Assembly: GCA_016719945.1 (NCBI GenBank)
Contig: JADJYE010000005.1
Location: 124,001 to 188,000, forward strand
DNA: 64,000 nucleotides
DNA from: Polyangiaceae bacterium
GTDB taxonomy: Bacteria; Myxococcota_A; Polyangia; Polyangiales; Polyangiaceae
Reading direction: 5' to 3'
Shown here: positions 21,621 through 31,841 of the stretch, piece after piece
Layout: each line of letters opens with the position of its first letter
How positions within the stretch are numbered: the stretch's first letter is position 1
The notes under the pieces: generated by a model
The model's database searches: none
Told to the model about the DNA's origin: nothing
Seen by the model: the letters and a program-made list of their open reading frames with translations, nothing else
Program-made: the position numbers and the translations under genes

Positions 21621-24600
21621 TCACCGCTGCCACGGCGGCGCCATGCGCAGCCGGACCATCTTGCTCTCCTTCACCGTGACGAACCGGGTCTTCTCCTCGC
21701 CACGCGTCTTCAGCTTGATCTCGTAGGGATCGGTCCGAGCCTTCAGCGGCATGGTGATGACGGGCCCCGAGCCTACGGCCTTGCCGTCGACGTAGATCGT
21801 GTCGCTCTTGCCGGCCACGATCTCGAGCAGCCCCTGCCCCTTCTTCACGCGATCGCCGTCGCGCAGAGGCAGCTCCTCCACCGGGATCTCTTCGCTCTTC
21901 GGCTTGGGTGCGTCGGGCTTGAGGTCTCGCGCGCCGGCGGCCGGGTCCGGCGCGCCGTCGGTCTCGGTCGTCGCCTGAGCGACCGTGGGATCGACGGGCT
22001 GGCTCTCGGCGGCCGGGCGGCCGGCCACCTCGTGTCCGAGCGCCTGCTCGGCCGCGTGGGAGCGCTCCCGCGACCAACGAGCCCACACGGCGAACACGAC
22101 GCCAATGAGCGCGAAGGCGATCCAATAGGTGGTCTTGCGATCACGCCGCCGAGGCTCGTTGTTCGAGGAGAGGAACGCGGAGGGGAGCGGGAAGCGCGGC
22201 GTCAGCTCGGTCTTGTCCTTCGGGCCTTCCTTGGCCGCGACGGGCGCCGGGGTCGGGCTCTTCTTGACGTTCTTCGGCCGCGGCGTCGGGACGGCGGCCG
22301 ACTCGGTCACCGGCGGCGGATGGAGCGAGCCGAGGGTCAACATCGGCTTGACCCCTGGCGGCAGCGGGATGTGGCTGGGCGTCGGCGTCAGCTCGCGCGG
22401 CGACTCGAGGCGGGTCTGCGGTGGCGGGGTGAGCAGCCGCGGGCCCGACGCCGGGACCGGTGAAGCGTCGCGAGGGTCTTCCGCGAGGGAAGAGCCCGCG
22501 ACGTCCACAGGCAGCTCGTCCCACGGGTCCACGTCGTCGCTCGGCGCGGACGCAACCGGGGCGGGCGTCTGACGTCGCTCGACGACCGGAGGCTCGGCGC
22601 TGCGGGAGCGCGCGGCGTCAGCAGCGGTCGGCTCGGCCGGCGCCGGTGCGACCCGCGGCGGCGGGGCCGAACGCGAGAACAGGGCCAGGTTGCCGGCCGC
22701 GTCGATGACCGACGGCGCACGCTGGACCTCGAAGACCACGGGGGCCTCTTGCGACGGCTGGGCGATCACCTCGCGCAGCCGATCCGACCAGGGCGCGGGC
22801 TCGAGCGGGCCCTGGGCGTCGGCGCCGACCCCGAGGACCGGGAGGCTCGCGATGGGCGAGACGGTCCGCTCGCCCCGCAGGATCGCAAGCTCCAGCGCCG
22901 TCGCGCCTGGCAAGCGATCCTCCCCGGATGCGTCGAGGATCTGGATGATCCCACCGTGGACGGCAGCATCGATGAGGACGTCCTCGAGCAGGCGGGCGGA
23001 GGCGGCGCCGTTGGTGACGAGATCTCGCGGGCAGGCGCCGCGCGCTACGGTCTCCACGATGGTGCGCGCCGCGTGCGGCGTCGCTGCGAGGTAGCTCTGG
23101 ATGGCCTCGTCATCGACCTCGACGCGCTGCACACGCATGAGGTTCGCGCCGGACAGCAGCCGCTGGGCGGCGCGGGCCGAGGCGACGACTGGCATCACCT
23201 GATCCGTGAGCGATCCGGAGAGCTCGTGACGGACCGGGCCGACGTCTCCGTCTTCGCGCGGCGGCGAGACGCTGAAGCGCCCGTCGCCCGCGCCGAGCAG
23301 CGCGGCGAGGACGCCAGCGCCTCGCTCGAAGCTGCCGTCGAGGGCCGTCCGCGTGGCCCGGATCGGCTTGCCGCCTCGGATCTCGACCTCGTACAGGTAC
23401 GAGGCGTCGCGCACCGAGACCGTCGAGCTCTCTCGGAGCTGGCACACGAGCCTGAGCAGGGTGTGGGTCGTGAGGCCGTCGAGGCGCCCTCGCACCTCGC
23501 CTTGGGTCGCGATGCGCTGCGCGACGCGGCGGCGCTGACGGACCAGCTCCTTCGCGCGCTGGACGATCGCGCCCGCGCTGGCTTCCTTCCTGAGGTAGCC
23601 GTCGGCGTCGGCGCCGAGCTCGCGCACGCGCTGGAGAAGATCCTCCTTCCACGACAGGAGGACGATCGGGACATCGCGGAGCACGACGTCTCGGCGGACG
23701 ATGCGCGACAGGTTGAACCCGTCCATCCGCGGCATGAGGATGTCGCTGATGATGAGGTCGGGGTTCACGTGCTTGGCGATCTCGAGCGCGCGCTCGCCGT
23801 CGCGCGCCTCGTAGACCGTCGCGCCGGCCGTCTTGAGCACGCCCGCGAGGAACCAGCACACCGCCGCGTCGTCGTCAGCGACGAGGACGCGGAGCTTCTC
23901 CAGCGAGGTCTCGGTCTCTGCGCGGGCCGCGCGTCCGAGGCCGCGCTTGCTGGCGACGGTCGTGACGTCAGGCGCGTCGAGCCAGGGCGCCATGGGCACC
24001 GCACCCTCGGGGCCACCATTGGCAAAGCGCACCTGCCCTTGCGTGCGGATCGTCACCACGTCGCGGATGCGCGCGACGGCGCCCCAGAGGGCCGCGAGCA
24101 GCTCGGTGCCCTCGCCGAGCTTCAGCGTCGAGGAGCGGGCATCGGCCTGCACCGTGTCGCACAGGCCGCGGCGAAGCTCTTCGGCGAGCCGAGCGCCGAG
24201 CTGATCGAGCGTGAGGTCGCCGAGCGGCTCGCGTGACACCTCTCGCTTCACGTAGGTGGAGACGACGCCCGCGCAGGCGCGGCGCAGCTCGCTCGGCGAG
24301 ACCGGCTTCGGCAGCACGCGCGCTACGCCGAGCGCCAGGAAGGGTCCGGCGTCGTCGGCGCGAGCGAGGCGCAGGGCGACGATGATCGGCACCGACTCGG
24401 TGAGCGGGTCGGCCGCCAGGTCTTGGACCAGCGCCTTGGCGTCTGGGAGATCGCCGTCGATCACGGCGACGTCGGGCGCGAGGGCGCGGGCTAGATCGAG
24501 CCCCACGCTGGCCTCGGCGGTGCGCTCGACTTCGAAGGCCTGGCCGTCGTCATCGGTCGACCGGCCCATGGGCATCGACAGCGGATCGGCCAGGTGCGAC

Positions 24601-25100
24601 CCGCCGACCACGAGCACGCTGCACGGGACCCGCTGCGACGCGGCCTCCGTCGCCTCCCCGCGGCGCAAGTGCGCGAGCGGATCGCGCTCGGCGCTCGAGC
24701 GCGCAGCGACAGGCTCCTCCTCCGTCTGACCCCACGCGAGCGAGGTCATCCGGCCGACGAGGTCGTGCACGGCGCCGAAGTCCGACGCCTCGAGCGAGCC
24801 GCGGTGCGCGGCCTCCTCGAGCTTCGCCTCGACGAGCTTGAGCTCGTCCGCGAGCATGCTGAACCTCAGCAGCTTGGCGCCCGCCGCGAGCGCGTGCACC
24901 CTCCGCCGGAGCTCACCGGCGTACCGCTTCGACGACGGGTCGGCCCGCAGCGCGTCCAGCGTGCCGCGCAGCTCCACCCTTCGCTTCCCGAGGTTCGCGA
25001 CGAAGTCTGCGCGCGCCCCTCCCAGGCGCTCGCGGCCTCCGCTGGGCTCCCGCTCGCTCGTCCTCTGCGGCTCTCTCTCGGCTGCGCTCGACACGGCCAT
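21621..25100 (-). CDS. Membrane-anchored multi-domain response regulator (Hpt-like, two receivers, DUF4388/PATAN)
   Basis: In order over 1159 residues: an Hpt-like helical segment with H69 in RVHALAAGAKLL; a receiver-like domain (about 160-285) with a damaged acidic pocket but a retained central Asp and KP motif; a linker domain; a canonical receiver (about 402-520) with DDD near 409-411, phosphoacceptor D453 in SDILMPRMDG and Lys505; and a DUF4388/PATAN-like domain (about 530-620). A helical region, a Pro/Ala-rich linker, one transmembrane helix (TYWIAFALIGVVFAVWA) and a PEGA-like C-terminal domain complete it. The start is the ATG at 25100, since a longer frame upstream has no recognisable content. 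It probably links phosphorelay input to an envelope or motility output. Confidence 0.82.
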   Translation of the reverse strand: MAVSSAAEREPQRTSEREPSGGRERLGGARADFVANLGKRRVELRGTLDALRADPSSKRYAGELRRRVHALAAGAKLLRFSMLADELKLVEAKLEEAAHRGSLEASDFGAVHDLVGRMTSLAWGQTEEEPVAARSSAERDPLAHLRRGEATEAASQRVPCSVLVVGGSHLADPLSMPMGRSTDDDGQAFEVERTAEASVGLDLARALAPDVAVIDGDLPDAKALVQDLAADPLTESVPIIVALRLARADDAGPFLALGVARVLPKPVSPSELRRACAGVVSTYVKREVSREPLGDLTLDQLGARLAEELRRGLCDTVQADARSSTLKLGEGTELLAALWGAVARIRDVVTIRTQGQVRFANGGPEGAVPMAPWLDAPDVTTVASKRGLGRAARAETETSLEKLRVLVADDDAAVCWFLAGVLKTAGATVYEARDGERALEIAKHVNPDLIISDILMPRMDGFNLSRIVRRDVVLRDVPIVLLSWKEDLLQRVRELGADADGYLRKEASAGAIVQRAKELVRQRRRVAQRIATQGEVRGRLDGLTTHTLLRLVCQLRESSTVSVRDASYLYEVEIRGGKPIRATRTALDGSFERGAGVLAALLGAGDGRFSVSPPREDGDVGPVRHELSGSLTDQVMPVVASARAAQRLLSGANLMRVQRVEVDDEAIQSYLAATPHAARTIVETVARGACPRDLVTNGAASARLLEDVLIDAAVHGGIIQILDASGEDRLPGATALELAILRGERTVSPIASLPVLGVGADAQGPLEPAPWSDRLREVIAQPSQEAPVVFEVQRAPSVIDAAGNLALFSRSAPPPRVAPAPAEPTAADAARSRSAEPPVVERRQTPAPVASAPSDDVDPWDELPVDVAGSSLAEDPRDASPVPASGPRLLTPPPQTRLESPRELTPTPSHIPLPPGVKPMLTLGSLHPPPVTESAAVPTPRPKNVKKSPTPAPVAAKEGPKDKTELTPRFPLPSAFLSSNNEPRRRDRKTTYWIAFALIGVVFAVWARWSRERSHAAEQALGHEVAGRPAAESQPVDPTVAQATTETDGAPDPAAGARDLKPDAPKPKSEEIPVEELPLRDGDRVKKGQGLLEIVAGKSDTIYVDGKAVGSGPVITMPLKARTDPYEIKLKTRGEEKTRFVTVKESKMVRLRMAPPWQR

Positions 25101-25148
25101 GGCGTCGGGCGCTATCACAGGGCCGAGGGCATCTCCCAATTTGTGGCT

Positions 25149-26273
25149 ATGCTCCGAGCCTTGCGGCCGCGCCTGTGTACGGCGATTTGGGCGGCGATCG
25201 TGGTCGTCGCGGTCGCCTGCTCGATCGCGGAAGAAAATGTGCCAGCGGGGTCGTCCACCCCCGCGGCCAGCGCTTCGACCGAGGGGCGCTCGCCTGGCCC
25301 TCCGTCCGAGCCGCCCGCCGTGGCGCCCGCCATGGCCACGACCCCCGCGTCGAGCCGCGCCTCGGGGCCGAAGCGCCCGGCGCGCCTCGCCTTCGTGGGC
25401 GACGTCTCCCTCTCGTTCCACGTGACGGCCTACCTCGAGGGGTACCCGGCCAAGCCGCCCATCGAGCCGCTCTTCCCGTTCGCGGCCGTCGCCGAGCAGC
25501 TTCGCTCGTACGATCTTGCGGTCGGCAACCTCGAGTGCGTCATCGCCGCACGCGGCGAAAAGAAGCGCGGCAAGATCCTGCGCGCGCCCTTGTCGGCGCC
25601 CGGGCTGCTGCGGGACGCCGGCTTCGACCTGGTCTCGGTCGCCAACAACCACGCGCTCGACCTGGGTGAGGAGGGCTACCGGCAGATGCTCTCGCTGCTG
25701 ACGGAGGCTGACCTGCCCTTCGCGGGGGCGCACCTGTTGGACGAGCGCCTCGACCCGGTCGCGGTCGTGGTGCTCGACGGCCTGCGCGTCGCCGTCGTCG
25801 GCCACTACAACCGCGACGCGAAGCTCGCGCTCGCGGACGTCGAGCGGGCCCGCGCGCGGGCGGACGTCGTGGTCGTGTTCGTGCACTGGGGCAACGACTG
25901 GGAGTCGACGCCGCTGCGGTTCCAACGCCAGTGGGGCCGGCGGCTGATCGACGCGGGCGCCGACGCCGTCGTCGGTGCGCACCCCCACGTCGTGCAGCCC
26001 GACGAGCTGTACGAGGGGAAGCTCATCTCTCACAGCCTCGGCAACTTCGTCTTCGCCGCGATGACCCGCCCGGGGACGCGCACGGGCGCGCTCCTCGAGC
26101 TCGACGTCACCGAGCTCGGGGTCGTCGCCCACCGCTACCGCAAGGTGGTGCTCGACGATCGCGGCGCGCCGAGCTTCGAGGGCGGTCCGACGCGCGAACC
26201 GCCGCTCGATCCGAGCCTACCCGCCGATCTCGCGCCGCTCGGGAAGCCGCTCGGGTTCGGGCTCACCCCGTGA
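25149..26273 (+). CDS. CapA-family (PGA synthesis-type) lipoprotein
   Basis: The 374-residue protein has a lipoprotein signal (VVVAVAC, Cys24), a Ser/Pro/Ala-rich linker to about residue 75, and a CapA/PgsA-like metallophosphoesterase domain with the family motifs AFVGDVSLS, AVGNLECVI, SVANNHALDLG, VFVHWGNDWES and VVGAHPHVVQ. Members are implicated in poly-gamma-glutamate capsule handling and in uncharacterised hydrolase functions. No other capsule gene is nearby, so the substrate is open. It diverges from the response regulator across only 48 bp. Confidence 0.88.
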   Translation: MLRALRPRLCTAIWAAIVVVAVACSIAEENVPAGSSTPAASASTEGRSPGPPSEPPAVAPAMATTPASSRASGPKRPARLAFVGDVSLSFHVTAYLEGYPAKPPIEPLFPFAAVAEQLRSYDLAVGNLECVIAARGEKKRGKILRAPLSAPGLLRDAGFDLVSVANNHALDLGEEGYRQMLSLLTEADLPFAGAHLLDERLDPVAVVVLDGLRVAVVGHYNRDAKLALADVERARARADVVVVFVHWGNDWESTPLRFQRQWGRRLIDAGADAVVGAHPHVVQPDELYEGKLISHSLGNFVFAAMTRPGTRTGALLELDVTELGVVAHRYRKVVLDDRGAPSFEGGPTREPPLDPSLPADLAPLGKPLGFGLTP

Positions 26274-26285
26274 GCGGCGAGCGCC

Positions 26286-27353
26286 TCAGGCGTCGGCGAG
26301 CACGCGCTCGATGACCCACGCCGCCGCGGCTCGAGTTCCCAGGTCACCCCCCACGTCCCGGGTGCACTGGGCCTGCTCGAGCGCCGACGCGATGGTCCGC
26401 TCGATCAGGTCCTCGTAGCCGGCGTGGCCGAGGTGCGTCAGCAACATCCCCGCGGACAACAGGGCCGCGAACGGGTTCGCGAGGTCCTTGCCGGCGAGCG
26501 GCGGCGCCGAGCCGTGGACCGGCTCGAACATCGCGACGCGGCTGGGATCGGAGGCGTGGATGTTCGCGCTCGCGGCCATGCCGAGGCCACCCTGCAGCGC
26601 CGCGCCGAGGTCGGTCACGATGTCCCCGAACAGGTTGTTCGTGACGATGACGTCGAACTGAGTGGGGTCCTGGATCATGAACAGGCAGAGGGCGTCCACG
26701 TAGACGTGCCTCGCCTCGATGCCGGGGTAGGTCGCGGCGACCTCCTTGAAGGTCCGCAGCCACAGCTCGTGGGCGAGCGCCATCGCGTTCGACTTGTCCG
26801 CCATGCAGACGCGCTTCTTGCCGTGCTTCACCGCGTGGTCGAACGCCGCGCGGATGATGCGCTCGACGCCCTTTCGCGTGTTGACGTCTTCGTTGATGCC
26901 GATCTCGTCGGGGGTCCCCTTCTTGAACTGCCCGCCGAAGCCGACGTACACGCCCTCCGTGTTCTCGCGGAAGACGACCATCTCGACGTCCTTCGCGGCG
27001 CGACCCTTGAGGGGCACGAGGCGGTCGCTGAGCGCCTTCACCGGGCGCACGTTCGCGTAGAGGTCGTAGCCGAACCGCATGCCGAACAGGATGTCGCGCG
27101 CGTGCTCGAGGCCGGGCACCCGCGGGTCGCCCATCGCGCCGAGCAGCACCGCCGCGCACTCGGCTCGAATGCGGTCCGAGATCTCCTTCGGGAAGGTCGT
27201 CCCGTCGCGTAGATAGCGATCGGCGCCGAGGTCGAGCTCCCAGAGCTCGATCGGGAGGCCCTTCTTCTCGCGCAGTCCCTCGAGGAGCTGGACAGCAACG
27301 CGCGTCACCTCGGGGCCGATCCCGTCCCCGCCCACGACAGCGATCTTCTTCAT
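26286..27353 (-). CDS. Isocitrate/isopropylmalate dehydrogenase-family enzyme
   Basis: A 355-residue NAD(P)-dependent beta-decarboxylating dehydrogenase. GGDGIGPEV opens the fold; the substrate loop reads FRENTEGVYVG; catalytic residues lie in NAMALAHELW, the DALCLFMIQDP region and NNLFGDIVTDLGA; and the nucleotide loop is EPVHGSAPPLAGK. The RENTEG form of the substrate loop occurs in isocitrate, homoisocitrate and some isopropylmalate dehydrogenases, so the sequence does not decide between 3-isopropylmalate dehydrogenase (leucine synthesis) and relatives. A LeuA-type gene lies at the right edge of the window but is not linked. The adjacent ald gene lies upstream on the same strand. Confidence 0.85.
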   Translation of the reverse strand: MKKIAVVGGDGIGPEVTRVAVQLLEGLREKKGLPIELWELDLGADRYLRDGTTFPKEISDRIRAECAAVLLGAMGDPRVPGLEHARDILFGMRFGYDLYANVRPVKALSDRLVPLKGRAAKDVEMVVFRENTEGVYVGFGGQFKKGTPDEIGINEDVNTRKGVERIIRAAFDHAVKHGKKRVCMADKSNAMALAHELWLRTFKEVAATYPGIEARHVYVDALCLFMIQDPTQFDVIVTNNLFGDIVTDLGAALQGGLGMAASANIHASDPSRVAMFEPVHGSAPPLAGKDLANPFAALLSAGMLLTHLGHAGYEDLIERTIASALEQAQCTRDVGGDLGTRAAAAWVIERVLADA

Positions 27354-27371
27354 CGGAGCTCTCTTGTTCGA

Positions 27372-27405
27372 AGGACCCCCCGCCCGTCGCGCGGGGAGGG
27401 GTCCT
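27372..27405. terminator. GC-rich hairpin between ald and the dehydrogenase gene
   Basis: AGGACCCC (27372-27379) pairs perfectly with GGGGTCCT (27398-27405), with further imperfect G:C pairing inside. It lies in the 70-bp gap downstream of ald on the minus strand. There is no U-tract, so it may be a Rho-independent-like pause, an mRNA stabiliser or simple attenuation. Confidence 0.4.
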
Positions 27406-27423
27406 GACCGCGCCGCGGCTCGC

Positions 27424-28536
27424 TCAGCCGAGCGCCTTCTCGATGGCGACGTACTCGAGGCCGTGCGCGTCTGCGACGCCCTTGTACGTGATCTGGCCGC
27501 CGAACGTGTTGAGGCCGAGGAGCAGGCCTCGGTCGGCCTTGGCGGCTGCCACGACGCCCTGGTTGGCGAGCTTGACCGCGTAGGGGATCGTGACGTTGGT
27601 GAGGGCCCACGTGCTCGTGTGCGATACCGCGCCGGGCATGTTGGCGACGCAGTAGTGCACGACGCCGTCGACCTCGTACGTCGGGTTGTCGTGGGTGGTC
27701 GGCCGGCAGGTCTCGATGCAGCCGCCCTGATCGACCGCCACGTCGACGACCGCGCTGCCCTTCTCCATCTTGGAGATGAGCTCGCGCGTGACGAGCTTGG
27801 GCGCCTTCGCGCCGGTCACGAGCACGGCGCCGATCACGAGATCGGCGCGCATCACCAGCTGCTCGATGTTCTCGGCGTTCGAGTAAAGCGTCTCGATCGC
27901 GCCCCCGAACACGTCCTCGAGGTACGCCATCACGTCCGCCCGAACGTCGAGCAGCGTGACCTGAGCGCCCATCCCGATCGCGATCGTCGCGGCGCTCTTG
28001 CCGACGACGCCGCCGCCGAGGATGACCACGCGACCGCGGCGCGTGCCGGGCACGCCGCCGAGGAGCACGCCCTTGCCGCCGTGCGCCTTCTCGAGGTTCT
28101 GCGCGCCGACCTGGACGCTCATGCGGCCGGCGACTTCGCTCATCGGGCGGAGCAGCGGGAGCGTTCCGTCGGGCAGCTCGATGGTCTCGTAGGCGACGCC
28201 GGCGACGCCCTTCGCCGCCAGCTCGCGCGTCAGCTCGGGCTCGGCGGCGAGGTGGAGGTACGTGTAGAGGATGAGATCTTTGCGGAAGAAGCCGTACTCC
28301 TGCTTCAGGGGCTCCTTCACCTTCACCACCATGTCGGCGCTCCAGGCGTCGGCGGCAGTGTCCACGATCGTCGCGCCCGCGCGGACGAACTTGTCGTCCG
28401 AGATCCCGCTGCCCTCGCCGGCGTTCTTCTCGACGATGACCTTGTGGCCGTGCGCGACCAGCGAGCGGACGCCCGCCGGGGTCATGCCGACGCGGTACTC
28501 GCGCGTCTTGATCTCCTTGGGGACTCCGATGAGCAC
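27424..28536 (-). CDS. ald: Alanine dehydrogenase
   Basis: Catalyses reversible NAD-dependent deamination of L-alanine to pyruvate and ammonia. The 370-residue length is standard. The start MLIGVPKEIKTREYRVGMTP is typical; catalytic Lys (VKVKEPL) and His (YLHLAAEPEL) motifs are present, as are the Rossmann motif GGGVVGKSAATIA and NMPGAVSHTSTWALTN near the C-terminus. It may supply pyruvate from amino acids, a plausible carbon route for a predatory or proteolytic bacterium; that link is inference. Confidence 0.97.
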   Translation of the reverse strand: MLIGVPKEIKTREYRVGMTPAGVRSLVAHGHKVIVEKNAGEGSGISDDKFVRAGATIVDTAADAWSADMVVKVKEPLKQEYGFFRKDLILYTYLHLAAEPELTRELAAKGVAGVAYETIELPDGTLPLLRPMSEVAGRMSVQVGAQNLEKAHGGKGVLLGGVPGTRRGRVVILGGGVVGKSAATIAIGMGAQVTLLDVRADVMAYLEDVFGGAIETLYSNAENIEQLVMRADLVIGAVLVTGAKAPKLVTRELISKMEKGSAVVDVAVDQGGCIETCRPTTHDNPTYEVDGVVHYCVANMPGAVSHTSTWALTNVTIPYAVKLANQGVVAAAKADRGLLLGLNTFGGQITYKGVADAHGLEYVAIEKALG

Positions 28537-28664
28537 GTTCGACTCCTTCTCGTCGACGGACTCCGCGTCCGATCGAGGGCGCGCACCTTACCACCCTCTC
28601 GCGCGAGGCGAGACCTGCCCATCCGTCCTTGTCTCGCTTCGCGACGCGACGCGCCAGGCCCAGC

Positions 28665-29373
28665 TCAGGCGCGGTTGCCGATGCCGGACAGAAGGACCGA
28701 CAGGATGACCTTCTTCCGACGCTCGAGCGTCGCGTGCTCGCCCTCCTCGGGCAGCAGGATCTCGAGCACGGGCGCGTCGACGATCGGGTACAGGATCAGC
28801 GAGAGCCCCGACCGCACCATCTCCCGGGCCTCGACGTCGCCGCGGAGCTGACCGCTCTTCTGGAGCTCGCCGACCATCCCCACGACGGCCTCGAGCAGGA
28901 CGTGGGTCTTCTCGCGGACGATGTCGACGAGCAGGCCCGCGCCCGCCAGGACCTCGCTGCGCATGATCGCGAGCAGCTTCTGGTGGGCCGCCGAGAAGTC
29001 GACCATCACGTCGACGAAGCCCCGCACGATGCCCTCGACGTCGCGCTGGGTCTCGAGCACGCGCCACGACGCGGTCGACATCTGATCGACGGCGCGGCGG
29101 ATGACCGCCTCGTACAGCCCCTGCTTGTCGGCGAAGTAGTGGTGGATGAGCGCGGGCTGGATCCCGGCGCCGACGGCGATCTCGCGCAGTCGTGCGCCCG
29201 CGAAGCCTCGCGCCGCGAACTCTTGCTCGCCGGCGTCGAGGATTCGCTCTTGCGTCAACGCGGCGCTGCGCTCGCGCTTCCCGCTCGCGTTGGCGCGCTT
29301 GGCGCCCGCGCTGGGGGGGGGTTGGCTGTCTCGCTCGGGCCCCGACTCGGGGGCGCGACCGGGACGCTCTGGC

Positions 29374-29387
<14 letters not shown>
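28665..29387 (-). CDS. TetR-family transcriptional regulator
   Basis: The 240-residue protein has a basic, disordered N-terminal extension of about 40 residues, then a TetR helix-turn-helix (TQERILDAGEQEFAARGFAG, LREIAVGAGIQPALIHHYF, about 44-90) and an all-helical ligand-binding domain. Its ATG lies inside the 3' end of the di-iron gene (14-nt overlap), so the two are cotranscribed. A TetR gene located downstream of and overlapping a metabolic gene usually represses that operon. Candidate operators lie upstream at 30549-30583. Confidence 0.9.
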
Positions 29388-30453
<1,066 letters not shown>

Positions 30454-30548
30454 CAGAACCTCCTCGTGCGCGCCCAACTCCGGCGCTCTTCGCGGTGGGG
30501 CAGCAGCCTCGTCGGGCCACCGCAGGTCGAGTCCTCCTGATGGTGCTG

Positions 30549-30583
30549 TTGATTTACTTTTCAGTCAAACGAGTTGTTAACAA
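30549..30583. promoter_or_regulatory. AT-rich palindromes upstream of the di-iron/TetR operon
   Basis: An AT-rich island in the 214-bp spacer between the di-iron gene and dapF holds TTGTTAACAA, a perfect 10-bp palindrome (30574-30583), and an imperfect inverted repeat TTGATTTAC...TTTCAGTCAA (30549-30568). Both are unlike the surrounding G+C-rich DNA and lie about 95-130 bp upstream of the start at 30453. They are good candidates for the operon promoter and TetR operator. Confidence 0.45.
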
Positions 30584-30667
30584 AATCATCAGCGGCGCGG
30601 CGGCTGGGCCCTCCGGCAGGAGCGGACGGTCCTGGCTGAGCGGCTCGGCTCGCCCCGCCGGGGTCGC

Positions 30668-31453
30668 TCAACCGTTGAAGATTCCAGCGAAAACGCGGCG
30701 GGCTGGCCCGGTCATTCGGATCGGCCCCGTCGCGCCGCTGTCGCCCACGGAGACCTCGATCGTCAGCTCGCCACCCGGCAGGCCGACCCGCACAGGGGCG
30801 CCGTAGCTAGCGCGCCCGTCGCGGCAGGCCGCTGCGGCGACCGCACACGCCCCCGTCCCGCAGGCCTGGGTGAACCCGACGCCTCGTTCCCACACGACGA
30901 CGTCGAGCCGCTCGGGCTGGGCGCGAACGAACTCGACGTTCACTCCGCCTGGGGTCTGCTGCTCGAGCGTCGAGCCGACCTCCTGATAGTGCAACGGCTC
31001 CACCTCGCCGAAGGTGATCGCGTGGGGATTTCCAACGTCGACGCACGAAAAAGTGTGCTCGGCGTCGCCGATGCGCCGCGATAGCTCGGGCCCGAACCGC
31101 GCGACGCCCATGTCGACGGCGACGCGTGCAGCGTTCGGCGCGGCGGGGTCGCGTTCGACGAGGCACGCGCGCGGCCCGGCGTCGGTCTGGATGACGACCT
31201 CCCGTTGCCCTGGCCGCGCGAGGTATGCCGCGACGCAGCGCAGGCCGTTTCCGCACATCTCGGGGCGGCTACCGTCCGCGTTGAACACGATCATGCGCGG
31301 AGGCTCACGGTTGACCCAGAGCACGCCGTCGGCTCCGACGCCGCGTCGCCGATCGCACAGGCTCCGCACGTCGTCGAGCGTGGGCTCGGACTCCACCACG
31401 ACGAAGTCGTTTCCAAGCCCCTCCCACTTCTCGAACTCGAGACCCGGCTTCAT
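30668..31453 (-). CDS. dapF: Diaminopimelate epimerase
   Basis: Converts LL- to meso-diaminopimelate for lysine and peptidoglycan synthesis. The 261 residues contain the two catalytic cysteines in PEMCGNGLR and QACGTGACA, the KWEGLGNDFVV start motif and a GNPHAITF segment. Length is slightly under the usual 270-280. It overlaps the upstream DUF167 gene by ATGA. Confidence 0.96.
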   Translation of the reverse strand: MKPGLEFEKWEGLGNDFVVVESEPTLDDVRSLCDRRRGVGADGVLWVNREPPRMIVFNADGSRPEMCGNGLRCVAAYLARPGQREVVIQTDAGPRACLVERDPAAPNAARVAVDMGVARFGPELSRRIGDAEHTFSCVDVGNPHAITFGEVEPLHYQEVGSTLEQQTPGGVNVEFVRAQPERLDVVVWERGVGFTQACGTGACAVAAAACRDGRASYGAPVRVGLPGGELTIEVSVGDSGATGPIRMTGPARRVFAGIFNG

Positions 31454-31755
31454 TTCTTGGTCGCCTCCGCGAGTCGCTTCGCCGCCGTCGCCGCGACGAT
31501 GCCGCTGACCTCGACCAGCTTGGATCGTCCACTGGCGCCCGTCACGATCGTGACTGCCGAACGTGGGACCTCGAGGGCGCGGCCCAGCAGGGTGCAGACC
31601 TCATCGTTCGCTGCGCCTTCGACCGGGGGAGCGGTGACCGCGATCTCCAGGAGGGACGCGCGGACGCCGAGGATCTTCGAACGCGAAGAGCGCGGCTTCA
31701 CCCGAACGGCGAAGCGGACTGCGCCGTCGCGCTCGGTGATCGACAGGTCGTCCAC
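31450..31755 (-). CDS. DUF167/YggU family protein
   Basis: A 101-residue protein with the compact alpha/beta DUF167 signature: VRFAVRVKPRSSRSKI, VTAPPVEGAANDEV and a VTIVTGASGRSKLVEV ending. The family is widespread and uncharacterised. The start is GTG at 31755 with no clear ribosome-binding site. It is translationally coupled to dapF (4-nt overlap) and diverges from aroC. Confidence 0.9.
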   Translation of the reverse strand: MDDLSITERDGAVRFAVRVKPRSSRSKILGVRASLLEIAVTAPPVEGAANDEVCTLLGRALEVPRSAVTIVTGASGRSKLVEVSGIVAATAAKRLAEATKK

Positions 31756-31841
31756 AGGGGAACGGAAGCGCCCGCGAGCCGGGGCGTCAAGGTGGCGTTG
31801 TTCGCGTGGGCCCGACGCCGGGGCTATGCTTCCCGCGCAAA

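Noticed and set aside
25415..25424. Possible third parS site, GTTCCACGTG inside the capA-like gene
   Set aside because: Only one half plus core matches; the right arm reads ACGG, so the palindrome is lost.
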